Counted from the stretch's first letter, positions 24,781-34,215 are shown. The stretch: DNA of 64,000 nucleotides from Gaetbulibacter sp. S0825 (GCF_011777505.1 NZ_JAATJT010000001.1:1550001-1614000); one strand, 5' to 3'. A program made the numbers and translations. The notes: generated from the sequence alone by a model not told the origin.

Positions 24781-26021
24781 TATTTATAGCGTTCTTCTGT
24801 GAGTTCGGCAATTTTACAAATTACTTGCGTCGCTTTTAATATGCTTTCTACAGGAATATATTCATAACGTCCATGAAAATTATGTCCTCCAGCAAAAATG
24901 TTTGGACAAGGCAAACCCATATAACTTAACTGTGAGCCGTCTGTGCCGCCTCTAATAGCTTTAATAATAGGTTTAATGCCTAATTGCAACATAGCTTCTT
25001 CTGCTATATCTACAATATGCATTACTGGTTCTACTTTTTCTTTCATATTGTAGTATTGGTCGTTAATAGCAATGTTTACTATGTTGCTTTCGTATTTGTT
25101 ATTAAAATCATCAGCAATTTTTTGCATCAATGCTTCACGAGCTTTAAATTTATCTTTATCATGATCTCTAATGATATATTCCAAAACGGTTTCTTCTACA
25201 TTACCATGCATATCATGCAAATGGAAAAAACCTTGATAGCCTTCGGTATGTTCGGGAACTTCTAATTTAGGTAAAGCATTAATAAATTCTGTGGCGTAAT
25301 ACATGGAGTTGATCATTTTTCCTTTGGCATATCCAGGATGTACAATTTTACCTTTAAAGGTTACTTTAGCACTTGCTGCATTAAAGTTTTCATATTCCAA
25401 TTCTCCAACTTGACTGCCATCCATAGTATAAGCCCAATCAGCTCCAAACTTTTCGACATCAAATTTATGTGCACCGCGTCCAATTTCTTCATCTGGTGTG
25501 AATCCAACTTTAATAGTACCATGTTTAATTTCTGGATGTTGAATTAAATACTCCATAGCACTTACTATTTCACAAACTCCAGCTTTATCATCAGCTCCTA
25601 ATAAGGTTGTTCCATCAGTTGTGATAAGTGTTTGCCCTTTATAGAGCAATAAATCCTCAAAATAGTTAGGTGATAAAATAATATCTTCATCAGCATTTAG
25701 TACAATGTCAGAGCCATCGTAATTTTCAATGATTTGCGGATTTACATTTGCTCCTGTAAAATCTGGAGACGTATCGAAATGTGAAATAAATCCAATAGTT
25801 GGAACTTCATGATCTACATTGCTTGGTAAGGTAGCCATGACGTAGGCGTTTTTATCGATACTCACATCTGTCATACCAATTGCTATAAGTTCATCATGTA
25901 ACATATTCGCTAAGTCCCATTGTTTTTTAGTACTTGGTGTGGTATTGCTATTAGGATCGCTTTCGGTATCAATTTTCACATAGCTTATAAAGCGATTGGT
26001 TATATGTTGTTTGTCTAACAT
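24780..26021 (-). CDS. pepT: Peptidase T (tripeptide aminopeptidase)
   Basis: A 413-residue cytoplasmic dizinc M20 peptidase that removes the N-terminal residue from tripeptides. Zinc and catalytic motifs are [14 protein letters not shown] (first His/Asp, about residues 76-89), [13 protein letters not shown] (bridging Asp), [13 protein letters not shown] (catalytic Glu pair) and [14 protein letters not shown] (last His). The length equals the family standard of about 410. It is the first gene of a pepT-dinB pair, with a TATTTTTG promoter at 26046-26039. Confidence 0.96.
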   Translation of the reverse strand: MLDKQHITNRFISYVKIDTESDPNSNTTPSTKKQWDLANMLHDELIAIGMTDVSIDKNAYVMATLPSNVDHEVPTIGFISHFDTSPDFTGANVNPQIIENYDGSDIVLNADEDIILSPNYFEDLLLYKGQTLITTDGTTLLGADDKAGVCEIVSAMEYLIQHPEIKHGTIKVGFTPDEEIGRGAHKFDVEKFGADWAYTMDGSQVGELEYENFNAASAKVTFKGKIVHPGYAKGKMINSMYYATEFINALPKLEVPEHTEGYQGFFHLHDMHGNVEETVLEYIIRDHDKDKFKAREALMQKIADDFNNKYESNIVNIAINDQYYNMKEKVEPVMHIVDIAEEAMLQLGIKPIIKAIRGGTDGSQLSYMGLPCPNIFAGGHNFHGRYEYIPVESILKATQVICKIAELTEERYK

Positions 26022-26038
26022 TTTTAGTTGGATTTACC

Positions 26039-26046
26039 CAAAAATA
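26039..26046 (-). promoter_or_regulatory. Predicted -7 element (TATTTTTG) of pepT
   Basis: An exact TAnnTTTG match on the minus strand, 17 bases before the pepT ATG. Confidence 0.5.
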
Positions 26047-26107
26047 ACCAACGGTTTTGTAAGAGACAAGCTTTAAAATGTTTCTTTTTTTATGCTAAGA
26101 ATTAATG

Positions 26108-26115
26108 TATTTTTG
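26108..26115 (+). promoter_or_regulatory. Predicted -7 element (TATTTTTG) of pyrD
   Basis: An exact TAnnTTTG match 17 bases before the pyrD ATG. Confidence 0.5.
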
Positions 26116-26132
26116 CAGTCAAAATCTAGATA

Positions 26133-27176
26133 ATGTATAAATTACTGATTCGTCCATTGTTGTTTTGTTTCGACCCCGAAAAAGTGCATCATTTTACATT
26201 TTCCTTTATAAAAAACTGTTCTAGAATTCCTTTTGTTAGTACTATTATTAAATCTTTATATTTAGTTGAAGACAAATCTTTAGAGCGCAATTTATTTGGA
26301 TTAACCTTTAAAAATCCAGTTGGTCTAGCTGCAGGATTTGATAAAAATGCAGTGCTTTACAACGAACTAGCAAATTTTGGTTTTGGGTTTATTGAAATTG
26401 GTACAGTCACACCAAAAGGACAAGAAGGCAACCCTAAAAAGCGTTTGTTTAGACTGAAAGCTGATAAAGGTATTATTAACCGAATGGGATTTAATAATGA
26501 AGGACTTGAAGGAGCTATAACGCAACTAAAGAAAAACAAAGGAAAAGTTATTATAGGAGGAAACATTGGTAAAAATACTAATACGCCTCCTGAGGATTAT
26601 ACTAAAGATTATTTAGAGTGTTTTAATGCACTCCACCCTTATGTAGATTATTTTGTACTTAATGTGAGTTGCCCTAATGTTGGAAGTCATGCTAAACTAA
26701 CTGACAAAGATTACCTCAAAGAATTGATAAGCGAAGTACAAAGTGCAAATAGGACCTTTGCTGTACAGAAACCTATTTTATTAAAGATTGCTCCAGATTT
26801 AAATGATATTCAGTTAAATGAAATTATAGACTTGGTCGCAGAAACTAAAATAGATGGTGTTATAGCCTCAAATACGTCTGTATCTAGAGAGGATTTAAAA
26901 ACTTCTGATGCAATATTGAATGATATTGGTAATGGAGGATTGAGTGGACTACCTATAAAAGATAAAAGTACACGAGTAATTAAATACTTATCTAAAAACA
27001 GCAATAAAGCGTTTCCAATAATAGGCGTTGGAGGAATTCATTCTGCAAATGATGCTTTAGAGAAAATAGAAGCTGGAGCAGATTTAGTCCAAATCTATAC
27101 AGGATTTATTTATGAAGGACCAGGGTTAATAAAATCGATTAATAAGGCGATATTAGAAAAGAAAAAGGACTCATAG
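26133..27176 (+). CDS. pyrD: Dihydroorotate dehydrogenase (quinone), class 2
   Basis: The 347-residue membrane-associated FMN enzyme oxidises dihydroorotate to orotate with quinone in pyrimidine synthesis. The class 2 N-terminal membrane helix region ([19 protein letters not shown]) precedes the barrel. FMN and catalytic motifs seen are [13 protein letters not shown] (about residues 61-73), [17 protein letters not shown], the catalytic-Ser strand NVSCPNVGS (about 177-185), and [29 protein letters not shown] near the end (phosphate-binding GVGGI). The stop codon lies in the loop of a terminator. Confidence 0.96.
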   Translation: MYKLLIRPLLFCFDPEKVHHFTFSFIKNCSRIPFVSTIIKSLYLVEDKSLERNLFGLTFKNPVGLAAGFDKNAVLYNELANFGFGFIEIGTVTPKGQEGNPKKRLFRLKADKGIINRMGFNNEGLEGAITQLKKNKGKVIIGGNIGKNTNTPPEDYTKDYLECFNALHPYVDYFVLNVSCPNVGSHAKLTDKDYLKELISEVQSANRTFAVQKPILLKIAPDLNDIQLNEIIDLVAETKIDGVIASNTSVSREDLKTSDAILNDIGNGGLSGLPIKDKSTRVIKYLSKNSNKAFPIIGVGGIHSANDALEKIEAGADLVQIYTGFIYEGPGLIKSINKAILEKKKDS

Positions 27177-27187
27177 GGAGTCCTTTT
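27163..27187. terminator. Bidirectional terminator between pyrD and the M43 protease
   Basis: AAGGACTC/GAGTCCTT stem with a four-base loop, As on the left and Ts on the right. The pyrD stop codon lies in the loop, and the convergent metalloprotease gene ends just beyond. Confidence 0.85.
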
Positions 27188-27191
27188 TTAT

Positions 27192-29120
27192 TTATTTTAT
27201 TATAAATTTCTTGATTGTTTTTGCTCCTTCATGTTTTAGAATCAAAAAGTAAGCACCAGAAGTTAGTTTGTCAACATTAATCTGGTTATCTGTAAGTGTT
27301 CCTTCTAAAACTTTTTGACCTACAATATTTGCAATTTCATAAGACAAGCCATTAGAAAAAGAATGACTTTTAATATTTAAAACCTTATCTGAAACAGGGT
27401 TTGGATAAATTTCAATTGTAGATAATTCATTTGTGTCAGTACTTAATAAATTAGCATAAATCTTCATGTCATCTATCGCAATATCACCATCCCAATGAGC
27501 ACCTCTAATAGCTCTAAAACGTATTTTTATGGATTGTCCAACGTATCCAGAAAGGTCAACTTTTTGTAATAGATAATCGTCGGCTTGCAATGATTGTTGT
27601 TGACCAATAAGTGCTGGAATTACATCTAGTACATAACCAGAATCTGTTTCAATATCTAAATGTAATTCTCCTATATTTGAGCCAAACATGTGGTAAGCAA
27701 ATTCTAATTCTGCATTAGTTGAGCTTATGTTAATACAAGGAGATGTATATTCTGCTATATCTCCTGGATTAGACCCAGAAGCCTCTGCATAAATAAATGT
27801 ACCTGACGTTGTTCCAGTAGTATTATCTACTTCTGGACCAGTACCATTAGAAAGTGTGCCATTAGTTGTAGCAATCCAATTATATCCGCTACCATTTACA
27901 TCTTTAGCTTTCCAGCCATTATTATTTGCGAAATCAAAACTCTCAAAGCTTTCATCTATTGGTGTTGTTTTTTGAGCTCCAATTTGTATGTATTCAAAAT
28001 ATGTTTTGGTAACCGAGTTTGTGCCATTAGATACCGTTAAGGTAACATCGTAAAGCCCTGTAGTATAATTATGAGAAGGGTTTTGAACAGTATAGTCTAT
28101 TATGTTGTCACTGTTAATATCCCATTGCCAAGATGTAGCGCCACTACTATTGTCAGTAAAGTCAACTGTTTGATTGCTATCACAGTTTTCTAGAACATTT
28201 GCCGAGAAATCTACATTTAGTGATGGACATGCAAAATAATTTCTTACACTTTTATGGGTTGCATAAATACGCGCGTATTGCTCAGTAGAAAAAAGTATTC
28301 TACACTCTTTTCTTGAATATGACATGATGTTATTTGGATCTGGAACAAAAGTATCTCCATTGGCATCGGTTTGTATTCCAGTATAAATGCAATTAGTGTC
28401 AATATTACTGCTACTTAGTTTAGGATCGGCTGGTGTGTCACATATTTCATCACCATCTGTATCACAATTGGAACCATCGACTAATTCTGTTGTTAAAATG
28501 GTATTGCTTGGACCATGTGTATGTCTTAATGAAAAGAAATGACCTACTTCATGTGGTAATGTACTACCATTTACCGCACAACTATTTGCCATTAGTATCA
28601 CATCTGCACCACCTGGATAATATGCATAACCACATAAATTACTACCAGAACTATTCTGAACATTATCAGTAAAGTAAATGTTTATTAACCCATTTACATT
28701 ATGTGCTGAGGTTAGAGCTGATTCTTCTGAATTTTGAAAATCATAATAATTATCATCATCTATATAATTAATACCATCACATATAAAAAACTCCATATAT
28801 GCATTTGCATAAAATGCATTCATGTTTGCCATAGCTGCATTAAGGTCAGATACTGATAAGCCACCTGAACCATCAGTTTTTCTAATTATATGCGCCTTGA
28901 TTGGAATAGAATTAACAATAGAGGCTCTAGATACATCATTAAAAATTTTATAAAACTCTTTTTCAAACTTTTTAATGGTTGGTTTAGTGTCTTCCCAGTA
29001 CTGTTGGGATTCAGTTGTTACAACAGTACCACATTCACCCTCAATTGTTTGAGCTGATAAACCAAATGTTAAGGACAAGAATAGTATGCAAAAGCTAAGC
29101 GTTGAGGTAATTTTTTTCAT
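27192..29120 (-). CDS. T9SS-secreted M43-type metalloprotease with PKD domain
   Basis: An exported zinc protease of about 642 residues. Signal peptide (MKKITSTLSF...GLSAQ); a pappalysin-like M43 domain (about residues 60-290) with the zinc helix HEVGHFFSLRH (HExxHxxxxxH, about 187-197) and a Met-turn in NNIMSYSRKECR; a PKD domain (about 300-380: TVDFTDNSSGATSWQWDIN); a MAM/jelly-roll-like domain (about 400-550); and a type A T9SS sorting domain at the C-terminus (IYPNPVSDK ... SGAYFLILKHEGAKTIKKFIIK). It is thus secreted or anchored on the surface. An upstream TTG at 29132 is less likely than this ATG. Substrate unknown. Confidence 0.92.
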   Translation of the reverse strand: MKKITSTLSFCILFLSLTFGLSAQTIEGECGTVVTTESQQYWEDTKPTIKKFEKEFYKIFNDVSRASIVNSIPIKAHIIRKTDGSGGLSVSDLNAAMANMNAFYANAYMEFFICDGINYIDDDNYYDFQNSEESALTSAHNVNGLINIYFTDNVQNSSGSNLCGYAYYPGGADVILMANSCAVNGSTLPHEVGHFFSLRHTHGPSNTILTTELVDGSNCDTDGDEICDTPADPKLSSSNIDTNCIYTGIQTDANGDTFVPDPNNIMSYSRKECRILFSTEQYARIYATHKSVRNYFACPSLNVDFSANVLENCDSNQTVDFTDNSSGATSWQWDINSDNIIDYTVQNPSHNYTTGLYDVTLTVSNGTNSVTKTYFEYIQIGAQKTTPIDESFESFDFANNNGWKAKDVNGSGYNWIATTNGTLSNGTGPEVDNTTGTTSGTFIYAEASGSNPGDIAEYTSPCINISSTNAELEFAYHMFGSNIGELHLDIETDSGYVLDVIPALIGQQQSLQADDYLLQKVDLSGYVGQSIKIRFRAIRGAHWDGDIAIDDMKIYANLLSTDTNELSTIEIYPNPVSDKVLNIKSHSFSNGLSYEIANIVGQKVLEGTLTDNQINVDKLTSGAYFLILKHEGAKTIKKFIIK

Positions 29121-29203
29121 GATTAATAGCAAACATTTTTATAAATGTAGAATAATTGAAAAAATGTACCTTATATAAACGTTTAAGAGTTTGTTTTTAT
29201 CGG

Positions 29204-30133
29204 TTACTCAACGATTATTTTTTTTGCTGACACATAGCCTTCCTGTGAAGTTAGTTTTAAAAAATATAATCCTGAGCTTAAATTTTCTAACTGAACTGTC
29301 GATGTTATTAATCTTGAATTGGTAGTTATATTTTTAATTTCATTACCATAAGTGTCGTATAATTTTAGATGTTTAATGAAATTTTGAGACTCGTTATTTA
29401 TTGTAAATACACCTTTGTTTGGATTTGGAAAGACTTTAATGCTATTATCGAAAGCTGCATCTTTATCACTTAAAACAACAGATTTTAAAGTTATTGAAAG
29501 TGTGCCAATTTTTTGATTATTAAAAGGACCAACATTTACAAGACTTGTAATGATACCTCCAATGTTATTATTATCAGGAGAAGTATAGCTAGTACCATTA
29601 TCTGTTCCAGCATCATAAGGAAATAAATCAATGTTAATTGAAGAATTCCAATCTCCACCAACTCTTAAATCAATACTATTTACCGCTATCATCCAATCAG
29701 GGCTAGGTGCGATCATTGATACTAATGTTAATAAAGGAAAATCTTCAGAAACTTCTAAATCACTTATTGTAATTGTCCCAGTAGCCGACCCTAATGAGTT
29801 ACCATCTATATATTGTTGTGTATCTGTAGGAATTGTTGGATCTACTTCATTGTTTTTAAAAACACTATTAACACCATCTTCTGCTATTCTTTCGATCCCT
29901 GCACTAGCAGTTTGCCCCATTTGTAAAAATGTAACATTACCATTATGATTTGCACCAACAAGTTTCGACCAATGTGGTCCTGGAGGAAGAGCTCCATGAT
30001 CAGTAGAATTCCATACGCTAGTAAAAACTATATCGTATGTTGCTACCGATTGACTAAAAGATTGAGTTGTACTAATAATAAATATTAAAATTAAAATAAG
30101 ACTTGGTTTTAGGAGAGTAGTAGTTCTTTTCAT
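29204..30133 (-). CDS. Spondin-domain protein with T9SS sorting signal
   Basis: A 309-residue exported protein. After the signal peptide (to ...QSFSQ) comes an F-spondin N-terminal domain (about residues 33-215): YDIVFTSVWNSTDHGALPPGPHWSKLVGA, then FLQMGQTASAGIERIAEDG, then PSPDWMIAVNSIDL (each quoted part is a hallmark). The last 75 residues are a type A T9SS sorting domain (IKVFPNPNKGVFTI ... SSGLYFLKLTSQEG). In animals spondin-N is an extracellular-matrix domain; in Bacteroidota its job is unknown. It lies 71 bases upstream of the protease on the same strand and may be cotranscribed. Confidence 0.88.
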   Translation of the reverse strand: MKRTTTLLKPSLILILIFIISTTQSFSQSVATYDIVFTSVWNSTDHGALPPGPHWSKLVGANHNGNVTFLQMGQTASAGIERIAEDGVNSVFKNNEVDPTIPTDTQQYIDGNSLGSATGTITISDLEVSEDFPLLTLVSMIAPSPDWMIAVNSIDLRVGGDWNSSINIDLFPYDAGTDNGTSYTSPDNNNIGGIITSLVNVGPFNNQKIGTLSITLKSVVLSDKDAAFDNSIKVFPNPNKGVFTINNESQNFIKHLKLYDTYGNEIKNITTNSRLITSTVQLENLSSGLYFLKLTSQEGYVSAKKIIVE

Positions 30134-30247
30134 ATTAAAGTTGTTTTTTCTTTAGTTCGAGATAGTTCAAAAACCTTACTTTTTGGATAGTAAGACTACA
30201 AGTAAATTTTAAAAATAGTAGTACTTTTACTCTTGGAGTAATAACAT

Positions 30248-31111
30248 ATGACAAAGCCAATTAAAATCATTGAATGTCCAAGAGATGCTATGCAAGGCAT
30301 TAAGACGTTTATACCTACTGAAAAGAAGGTGCAGTATATTCAGTCACTATTGCGCGTTGGTTTTGATACTATTGATTTTGGTAGTTTTGTCTCGCCAAAA
30401 GCAATCCCTCAAATGGTTGATACTTCTGAGGTTTTAGCAAAGTTGGATTTGTCTAAAACTACAAGCAAGTTGCTGGCTATTGTTGCAAATACTAGAGGCG
30501 CTAATGATGCCTCACAGTATCCTGAAATAGATTATTTAGGTTATCCTTTTTCAATATCTGAGAATTTTCAAATGCGTAATACGCATAAAACTATTGCGCA
30601 ATCGGTAGTGACGCTTCAAGAAATATTGAATATTGCAACAAAATCAAATAAAGAAGTAGTAGCCTATTTATCTATGGGATTTGGAAACCCTTATGGTGAC
30701 CCATGGAATGTCGATATAGTGGGAGAGTGGACAGAGCGATTGAGTAATATGGGAGTTAATATCTTGTCATTAAGCGATACCATTGGTAGCTCTAACCCTG
30801 AGAATATCTCGTATTTATTTTCTAATTTAATTCCTAATTATCCTAATATTGAATTTGGAGCACATTTACACACAACGCCTTCTACTTGGTTTGAAAAAGT
30901 AAATGCTGCTTATTTGGCTGGATGTAATCGTTTTGATGGTGCTATACAAGGTTTTGGTGGATGTCCAATGGCTAAAGATGAGCTTACTGGTAATATGCCA
31001 ACCGAAAAATTATTATCCTATTTCACCTCACAAAAACATAATAATTTAAATGCATTAAGTTTTGAAAGCGCTTATAATGAGGCTACTAAAATCTTCACTC
31101 AATATCATTAG
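30248..31111 (+). CDS. Hydroxymethylglutaryl-CoA lyase
   Basis: The 287-residue TIM-barrel enzyme cleaves HMG-CoA to acetoacetate and acetyl-CoA, the last step of leucine breakdown. Visible are the N-terminal IIECPRDAMQG (the PRD catalytic Arg-Asp, about residues 8-18), DTIDFGSFVSPKAIPQM, the metal-ligand GAHLHTTPSTWFEKV (His-x-His, about 204-218) and the diagnostic GFGGCPMAKDELTGN with the active-site Cys (about 236-250). The motif is DAMQ where most relatives have DGLQ. It is transcribed divergently from the spondin gene. Confidence 0.92.
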   Translation: MTKPIKIIECPRDAMQGIKTFIPTEKKVQYIQSLLRVGFDTIDFGSFVSPKAIPQMVDTSEVLAKLDLSKTTSKLLAIVANTRGANDASQYPEIDYLGYPFSISENFQMRNTHKTIAQSVVTLQEILNIATKSNKEVVAYLSMGFGNPYGDPWNVDIVGEWTERLSNMGVNILSLSDTIGSSNPENISYLFSNLIPNYPNIEFGAHLHTTPSTWFEKVNAAYLAGCNRFDGAIQGFGGCPMAKDELTGNMPTEKLLSYFTSQKHNNLNALSFESAYNEATKIFTQYH

Positions 31112-31164
31112 AAAATTTATTTAAAATAATTCTAAATAACATTTGTTTTTTTAGTTTTCAGTAT

Positions 31165-31172
31165 TACATTTG
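31165..31172 (+). promoter_or_regulatory. Predicted promoter (-7 TACATTTG) of the porin gene
   Basis: An exact TAnnTTTG match with a TTTG -33 element at 31142-31145, 19 bases away. The ATG is at 31219. Confidence 0.65.
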
Positions 31173-31218
31173 TCGCTGAAATTAATTAACTATTTATAAT
31201 AAGTCTAAATAAAAACAA

Positions 31219-32382
31219 ATGAAGAAAGCTGTCTTATCAATGGCGATTTTAATGTCAAGTTTTGCGTTTGCTCAAACTGTAAGTCAAGATACTACTGCAA
31301 CTAATAATCAACAACGTAATGCTGCACAAAACATTTTGAATGGTAATGGTTCAAATGGTATTACAGTTGGAGGTTATGCACAAGTAGATTACAATCAACC
31401 TGAAGGAGCAAACGGAAAAATGGATGTCCATAGATTGGTTATGTTATTAGGTTATAAATTTAGTGATAAAGTACAGTTTGTTACTGAAATTGAGTACGAA
31501 CACGTTAAAGAAGTATACGTTGAACAAGCATTTTTAAACTATAGTGTAAGTGATAATTTTAACGTAAGAGGTGGTTTAATGTTGGTGCCAATGGGAATTG
31601 TGAATGAGTACCACGAACCAACAACTTTTAATGGTGTAGAAAGACCAAGTATGGATAAAAGTATTGTGCCGACTACGTGGAGAGAAATGGGAGTTGGTGT
31701 TACTGGAAAGTTTGATGATGCCAATTTGCGTTACCAAGCTTATATTTTTAACGGTTTTGCATCAGTAAATGACACAAAAGTTTTAGGAGGTAGTAATGGA
31801 TTGAGAAATGGTCGTCAAAAAGGTGCAGAGTCTACAATCAATAAGCCTAATTTATCAGCTAAAGTAGACTATTATGGTGTTCAAGGATTGCGTTTAGGGT
31901 TATCGGGATATTTTGGTAGAACTCAAGCAACTGATGATGTTCAAGAAATCGATGGTGCAGATGTTGGTGTATCTATGTTAGGTTTAGATGCACGTTATAT
32001 TAATAAACGATTTTCAGCTAGAGGACAATACATTCATGCTTTAATTAAAGATGCTGAAGATTATAATAATTTATACACAACAAATTTAGGGTCAGAATTA
32101 AAAGGATGGTATGCCGAAGCTGCTTATAATTTATTACCGCTCGCTAAAGAACAAAAACTTGATGCTTTTGTGAGGTATGAAAAATACGACACTCATGCTG
32201 CAACTGCAGATGCAAATATTACACGTAATTTAGGTTATAATAGAAATGAGTGGACAACAGGCTTAAGCTACCATGTAGCACCAGGAGCAGTGGTAAAAGC
32301 CGATTATCAAATTTTTGATAATGCAGTAGAAGGAAACGATGCCAAAGGTCAATTAAACATTGGGTTTGGTGTTTGGTTTTAG
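31219..32382 (+). CDS. Phosphate-selective-type (OprO/OprP-like) outer-membrane porin
   Basis: A 387-residue beta-barrel with a signal peptide (to ...SFAFAQ). Barrel landmarks are GGYAQVDYN (about residues 50-58), VHRLVMLLGYKFSDKVQFVTEIEYEH (quoted across the start VHRLVMLL) and the final strand LNIGFGVWF ending in Phe, the usual outer-membrane assembly signal. It belongs to the porin O/P-like superfamily, but the substrate cannot be inferred and phosphate is only a family name. It precedes the FMN-binding, membrane and ferritin genes and may be part of an iron-related group. Confidence 0.88.
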   Translation: MKKAVLSMAILMSSFAFAQTVSQDTTATNNQQRNAAQNILNGNGSNGITVGGYAQVDYNQPEGANGKMDVHRLVMLLGYKFSDKVQFVTEIEYEHVKEVYVEQAFLNYSVSDNFNVRGGLMLVPMGIVNEYHEPTTFNGVERPSMDKSIVPTTWREMGVGVTGKFDDANLRYQAYIFNGFASVNDTKVLGGSNGLRNGRQKGAESTINKPNLSAKVDYYGVQGLRLGLSGYFGRTQATDDVQEIDGADVGVSMLGLDARYINKRFSARGQYIHALIKDAEDYNNLYTTNLGSELKGWYAEAAYNLLPLAKEQKLDAFVRYEKYDTHAATADANITRNLGYNRNEWTTGLSYHVAPGAVVKADYQIFDNAVEGNDAKGQLNIGFGVWF

Positions 32383-32421
32383 TAATTTAATTGGTTAGTT
32401 TTTATCAAATAGTTAGGGTAA

Positions 32422-32429
32422 TATTTTTG
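32422..32429 (+). promoter_or_regulatory. Predicted -7 element (TATTTTTG) of the FMN-binding gene
   Basis: An exact TAnnTTTG match, 37 bases before the ATG at 32467. A start at 32440 would lie barely inside the transcript, which favours 32467. Confidence 0.5.
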
Positions 32430-32466
32430 CCTTAGCTATTTGGTGTTTTTATGTAATACGAAAAAA

Positions 32467-32994
32467 ATGAGTTATAAATATTTAATTATTTCAATTTTTA
32501 GTTTAGTGTTGGCAGTTTCAAATCTCCCAAAAAACATTCAAAAAAAAGTTGATAAGGAGATTAAAGAAGTTTACAATATTGAAGCACATAAGTTAATTCC
32601 TATAACTTTTGATAAGCATATTATTGATGCTTTGCCAAATACATATAATGAAAATGGCTTATTTAAAATTTCAAGTAGCAATGAAGATGTAGGCTATGCT
32701 TATGTCTCAAAAGCGCCTAGTAAAACAGATGAGTTTGATTATTTAGTGCTTTTCGATAACGATTTCATTATTAAAAAATCGAAAATATTAATTTACAGAG
32801 AAGATTATGGTAATGAAATTGGCAGTAAACGTTGGTTAAAACAACTTATAGGTAAAAACAAAAACGATAAGCTAACTTATGGCGATAATATTGCAGCCAT
32901 TTCGGGAGCTACTATTTCGGTTAAGTCAATGACAAACGCTGTAAACGATTTGCTGAAATCTATAAAAATCCTTCATCATAAAAACCAATTATAA
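32467..32994 (+). CDS. FMN-binding domain protein (RnfG/NqrC type)
   Basis: A protein of about 175 residues. Its N-terminal hydrophobic segment (SYKYLIISIFSLVLAVS) is a membrane anchor or signal peptide, leaving an extracytoplasmic FMN-binding domain. The C-terminal motif NIAAISGATISVKSMTNAV (about residues 142-160) holds the SGAT-x-S sequence to which ApbE attaches FMN through phosphoester-threonine in RnfG/NqrC. Covalent flavinylation is thus likely but not proven. The stop codon overlaps the next start (TAATG), so the two are coupled. Probably carries electrons outside the cytoplasmic membrane. Confidence 0.88.
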   Translation: MSYKYLIISIFSLVLAVSNLPKNIQKKVDKEIKEVYNIEAHKLIPITFDKHIIDALPNTYNENGLFKISSSNEDVGYAYVSKAPSKTDEFDYLVLFDNDFIIKKSKILIYREDYGNEIGSKRWLKQLIGKNKNDKLTYGDNIAAISGATISVKSMTNAVNDLLKSIKILHHKNQL

Positions 32995-33494
32995 TGCAAT
33001 TAAACGGCTTAATATATTCGCTTTCAAAAGAATTAAAATTATTAATTGGTGCATTTATAATAGTGTTAAGCATTGGCTTTTATACAGGATTATTATTTGT
33101 TGGCGAAACCTCGACAGCTAATCCTAATGGCATCGAAGAGCAATACTTAGGAAACGAAAACGATGAGGAGGTTGAGATTATGAAATTTAAAAAAAGTGAC
33201 AAAGAAATGCTTACACTGGTTCATAATCATATTTTGTCAATGTCCATTATTTTCTTTTTACTAGGTGGTATTTTAAGTATAACGAAGTTGGATAGTAAAC
33301 TAAAACTATTTTTAATTGTTGAACCTTTTTTATCTGTTGTATTTACGTTTGGAGGACTATTTTTTCTATGGAAAGGTGTCTTGTGGATGAAGTATATAGT
33401 AATGTTCTCAGGTATATTAATGACGCTTACTTTTACTCTTACAATTGCAATTATATTACATCAACTTTTTAAACAAAATGACGTTAGTAAATAG
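32994..33494 (+). CDS. Four-helix membrane protein coupled to the FMN-binding protein
   Basis: I do not recognise a family. The 166 residues show four membrane helices (about 15-38, 78-100, 105-125, 132-158), a polar loop of about 40 residues after the first helix, and a conserved-looking VHNHILSMSIIFFLLGGIL at the start of helix two, with His-x-His. These histidines could bind heme or metal (inference). It begins inside the TAATG overlap with the FMN-binding gene and so is translationally coupled; it may pass electrons from the quinone pool to it. Confidence 0.8.
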   Translation: MQLNGLIYSLSKELKLLIGAFIIVLSIGFYTGLLFVGETSTANPNGIEEQYLGNENDEEVEIMKFKKSDKEMLTLVHNHILSMSIIFFLLGGILSITKLDSKLKLFLIVEPFLSVVFTFGGLFFLWKGVLWMKYIVMFSGILMTLTFTLTIAIILHQLFKQNDVSK

Positions 33495-33555
33495 TTTAAA
33501 ATCATTTACAATTAATAAGAACTTTAAGTATCTTTATGCAAGCAAAATTTAAGGT

Positions 33556-34062
33556 ATGAATCAAGTAATAGAACAATTATTAAACGATCAAGTAAAGTTT
33601 GAAGCCAAGGCTTCTATGCAATATTTAGCAATGGCTTCTTGGGCAGATGCAAAAGGTTATAATGGTGTGGCTGATTTTTTTTATGCGCAGTCTGAAGAAG
33701 AGCGTGTGCACATGATTAAATTAGTTAAATTTATTAATGAACGAAGTGGAAATGTGGTAATTTCTAGTTTAGAAAAGCCTAAAAGCGATTATAAATCCTT
33801 AAATGAATTATTTGAAACTTTTCTAGAAAGTGAAATGTTTGTCACTCAACAAATTAATCATATCATTTTTGAGTGTTTACAACACAAAGATTACAATGTG
33901 CATAATTTTATGCAATGGTACGTAACCGAACAATTAGAAGAAGAAGCAGTTGCAAGAACCTTACTCGATAAATTAAATATTATTGGCGAAGATAAATCAG
34001 GTCACTATTTATTTGATAGAGATATTAATACAATTGCTCAAGCAAGTCAAAATCCTGAGTAG
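33556..34062 (+). CDS. ftnA: Ferritin (FtnA-type)
   Basis: A 168-residue iron-storage ferritin. Diiron ferroxidase residues sit in NDQVKFEAKASMQY (Glu about 17), YAQSEEERVHMIKL (Glu about 50 and His about 53), SEMFVTQQI (Glu about 94) and YVTEQLEEEAVA (Glu/Gln about 127-130). The length and absence of heme-binding Met fit bacterial non-heme ferritin; no bacterioferritin features seen. A TATCTTTA element near 33528 may be its promoter. It follows the FMN-binding/membrane pair by 61 bases. Confidence 0.95.
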   Translation: MNQVIEQLLNDQVKFEAKASMQYLAMASWADAKGYNGVADFFYAQSEEERVHMIKLVKFINERSGNVVISSLEKPKSDYKSLNELFETFLESEMFVTQQINHIIFECLQHKDYNVHNFMQWYVTEQLEEEAVARTLLDKLNIIGEDKSGHYLFDRDINTIAQASQNPE

Positions 34063-34067
34063 TATTT

Positions 34068-34215
34068 ATGCCCAACTCTAATAGTTTTACCTTACCTATA
34101 ATCATAATGACACCATGTGTTATTAATGAATGTGGTGGTGTAAAAAAAAAAATGCTGCAAAAAATTCAAGAAAAAAGGAAAAACCAACTGTAAACGTTGT
34201 CCAAAGCGTTATTGA
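34068..34215 (+). pseudogene. Small Cys-rich gene broken at an A11 run
   Basis: An ATG at 34068, five bases after the ferritin stop codon, reads MPNSNSFTLPIIIMTPCVINE, then CGGVKKK. At a run of eleven As (34142-34152) a one-base shift would continue as CCKKFKKKGKTNCKRCPKRY to a TGA at 34213-34215. In the unshifted frame the sequence ends at 34193. The shifted frame has the Cys/Lys pattern (CC...C-x-x-C-P) of small flavobacterial proteins I recall but cannot verify. It could be a pseudogene, a phase-variable or slippage-read gene, or a sequencing error. No start codon exists inside the shifted frame. Confidence 0.4.

Noticed and set aside
34126-34143. Short ORF starting ATG at 34126 ahead of the A run
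   Set aside because: It stops after five codons, and the Cys-rich reading needs the frame of the ATG at 34068.
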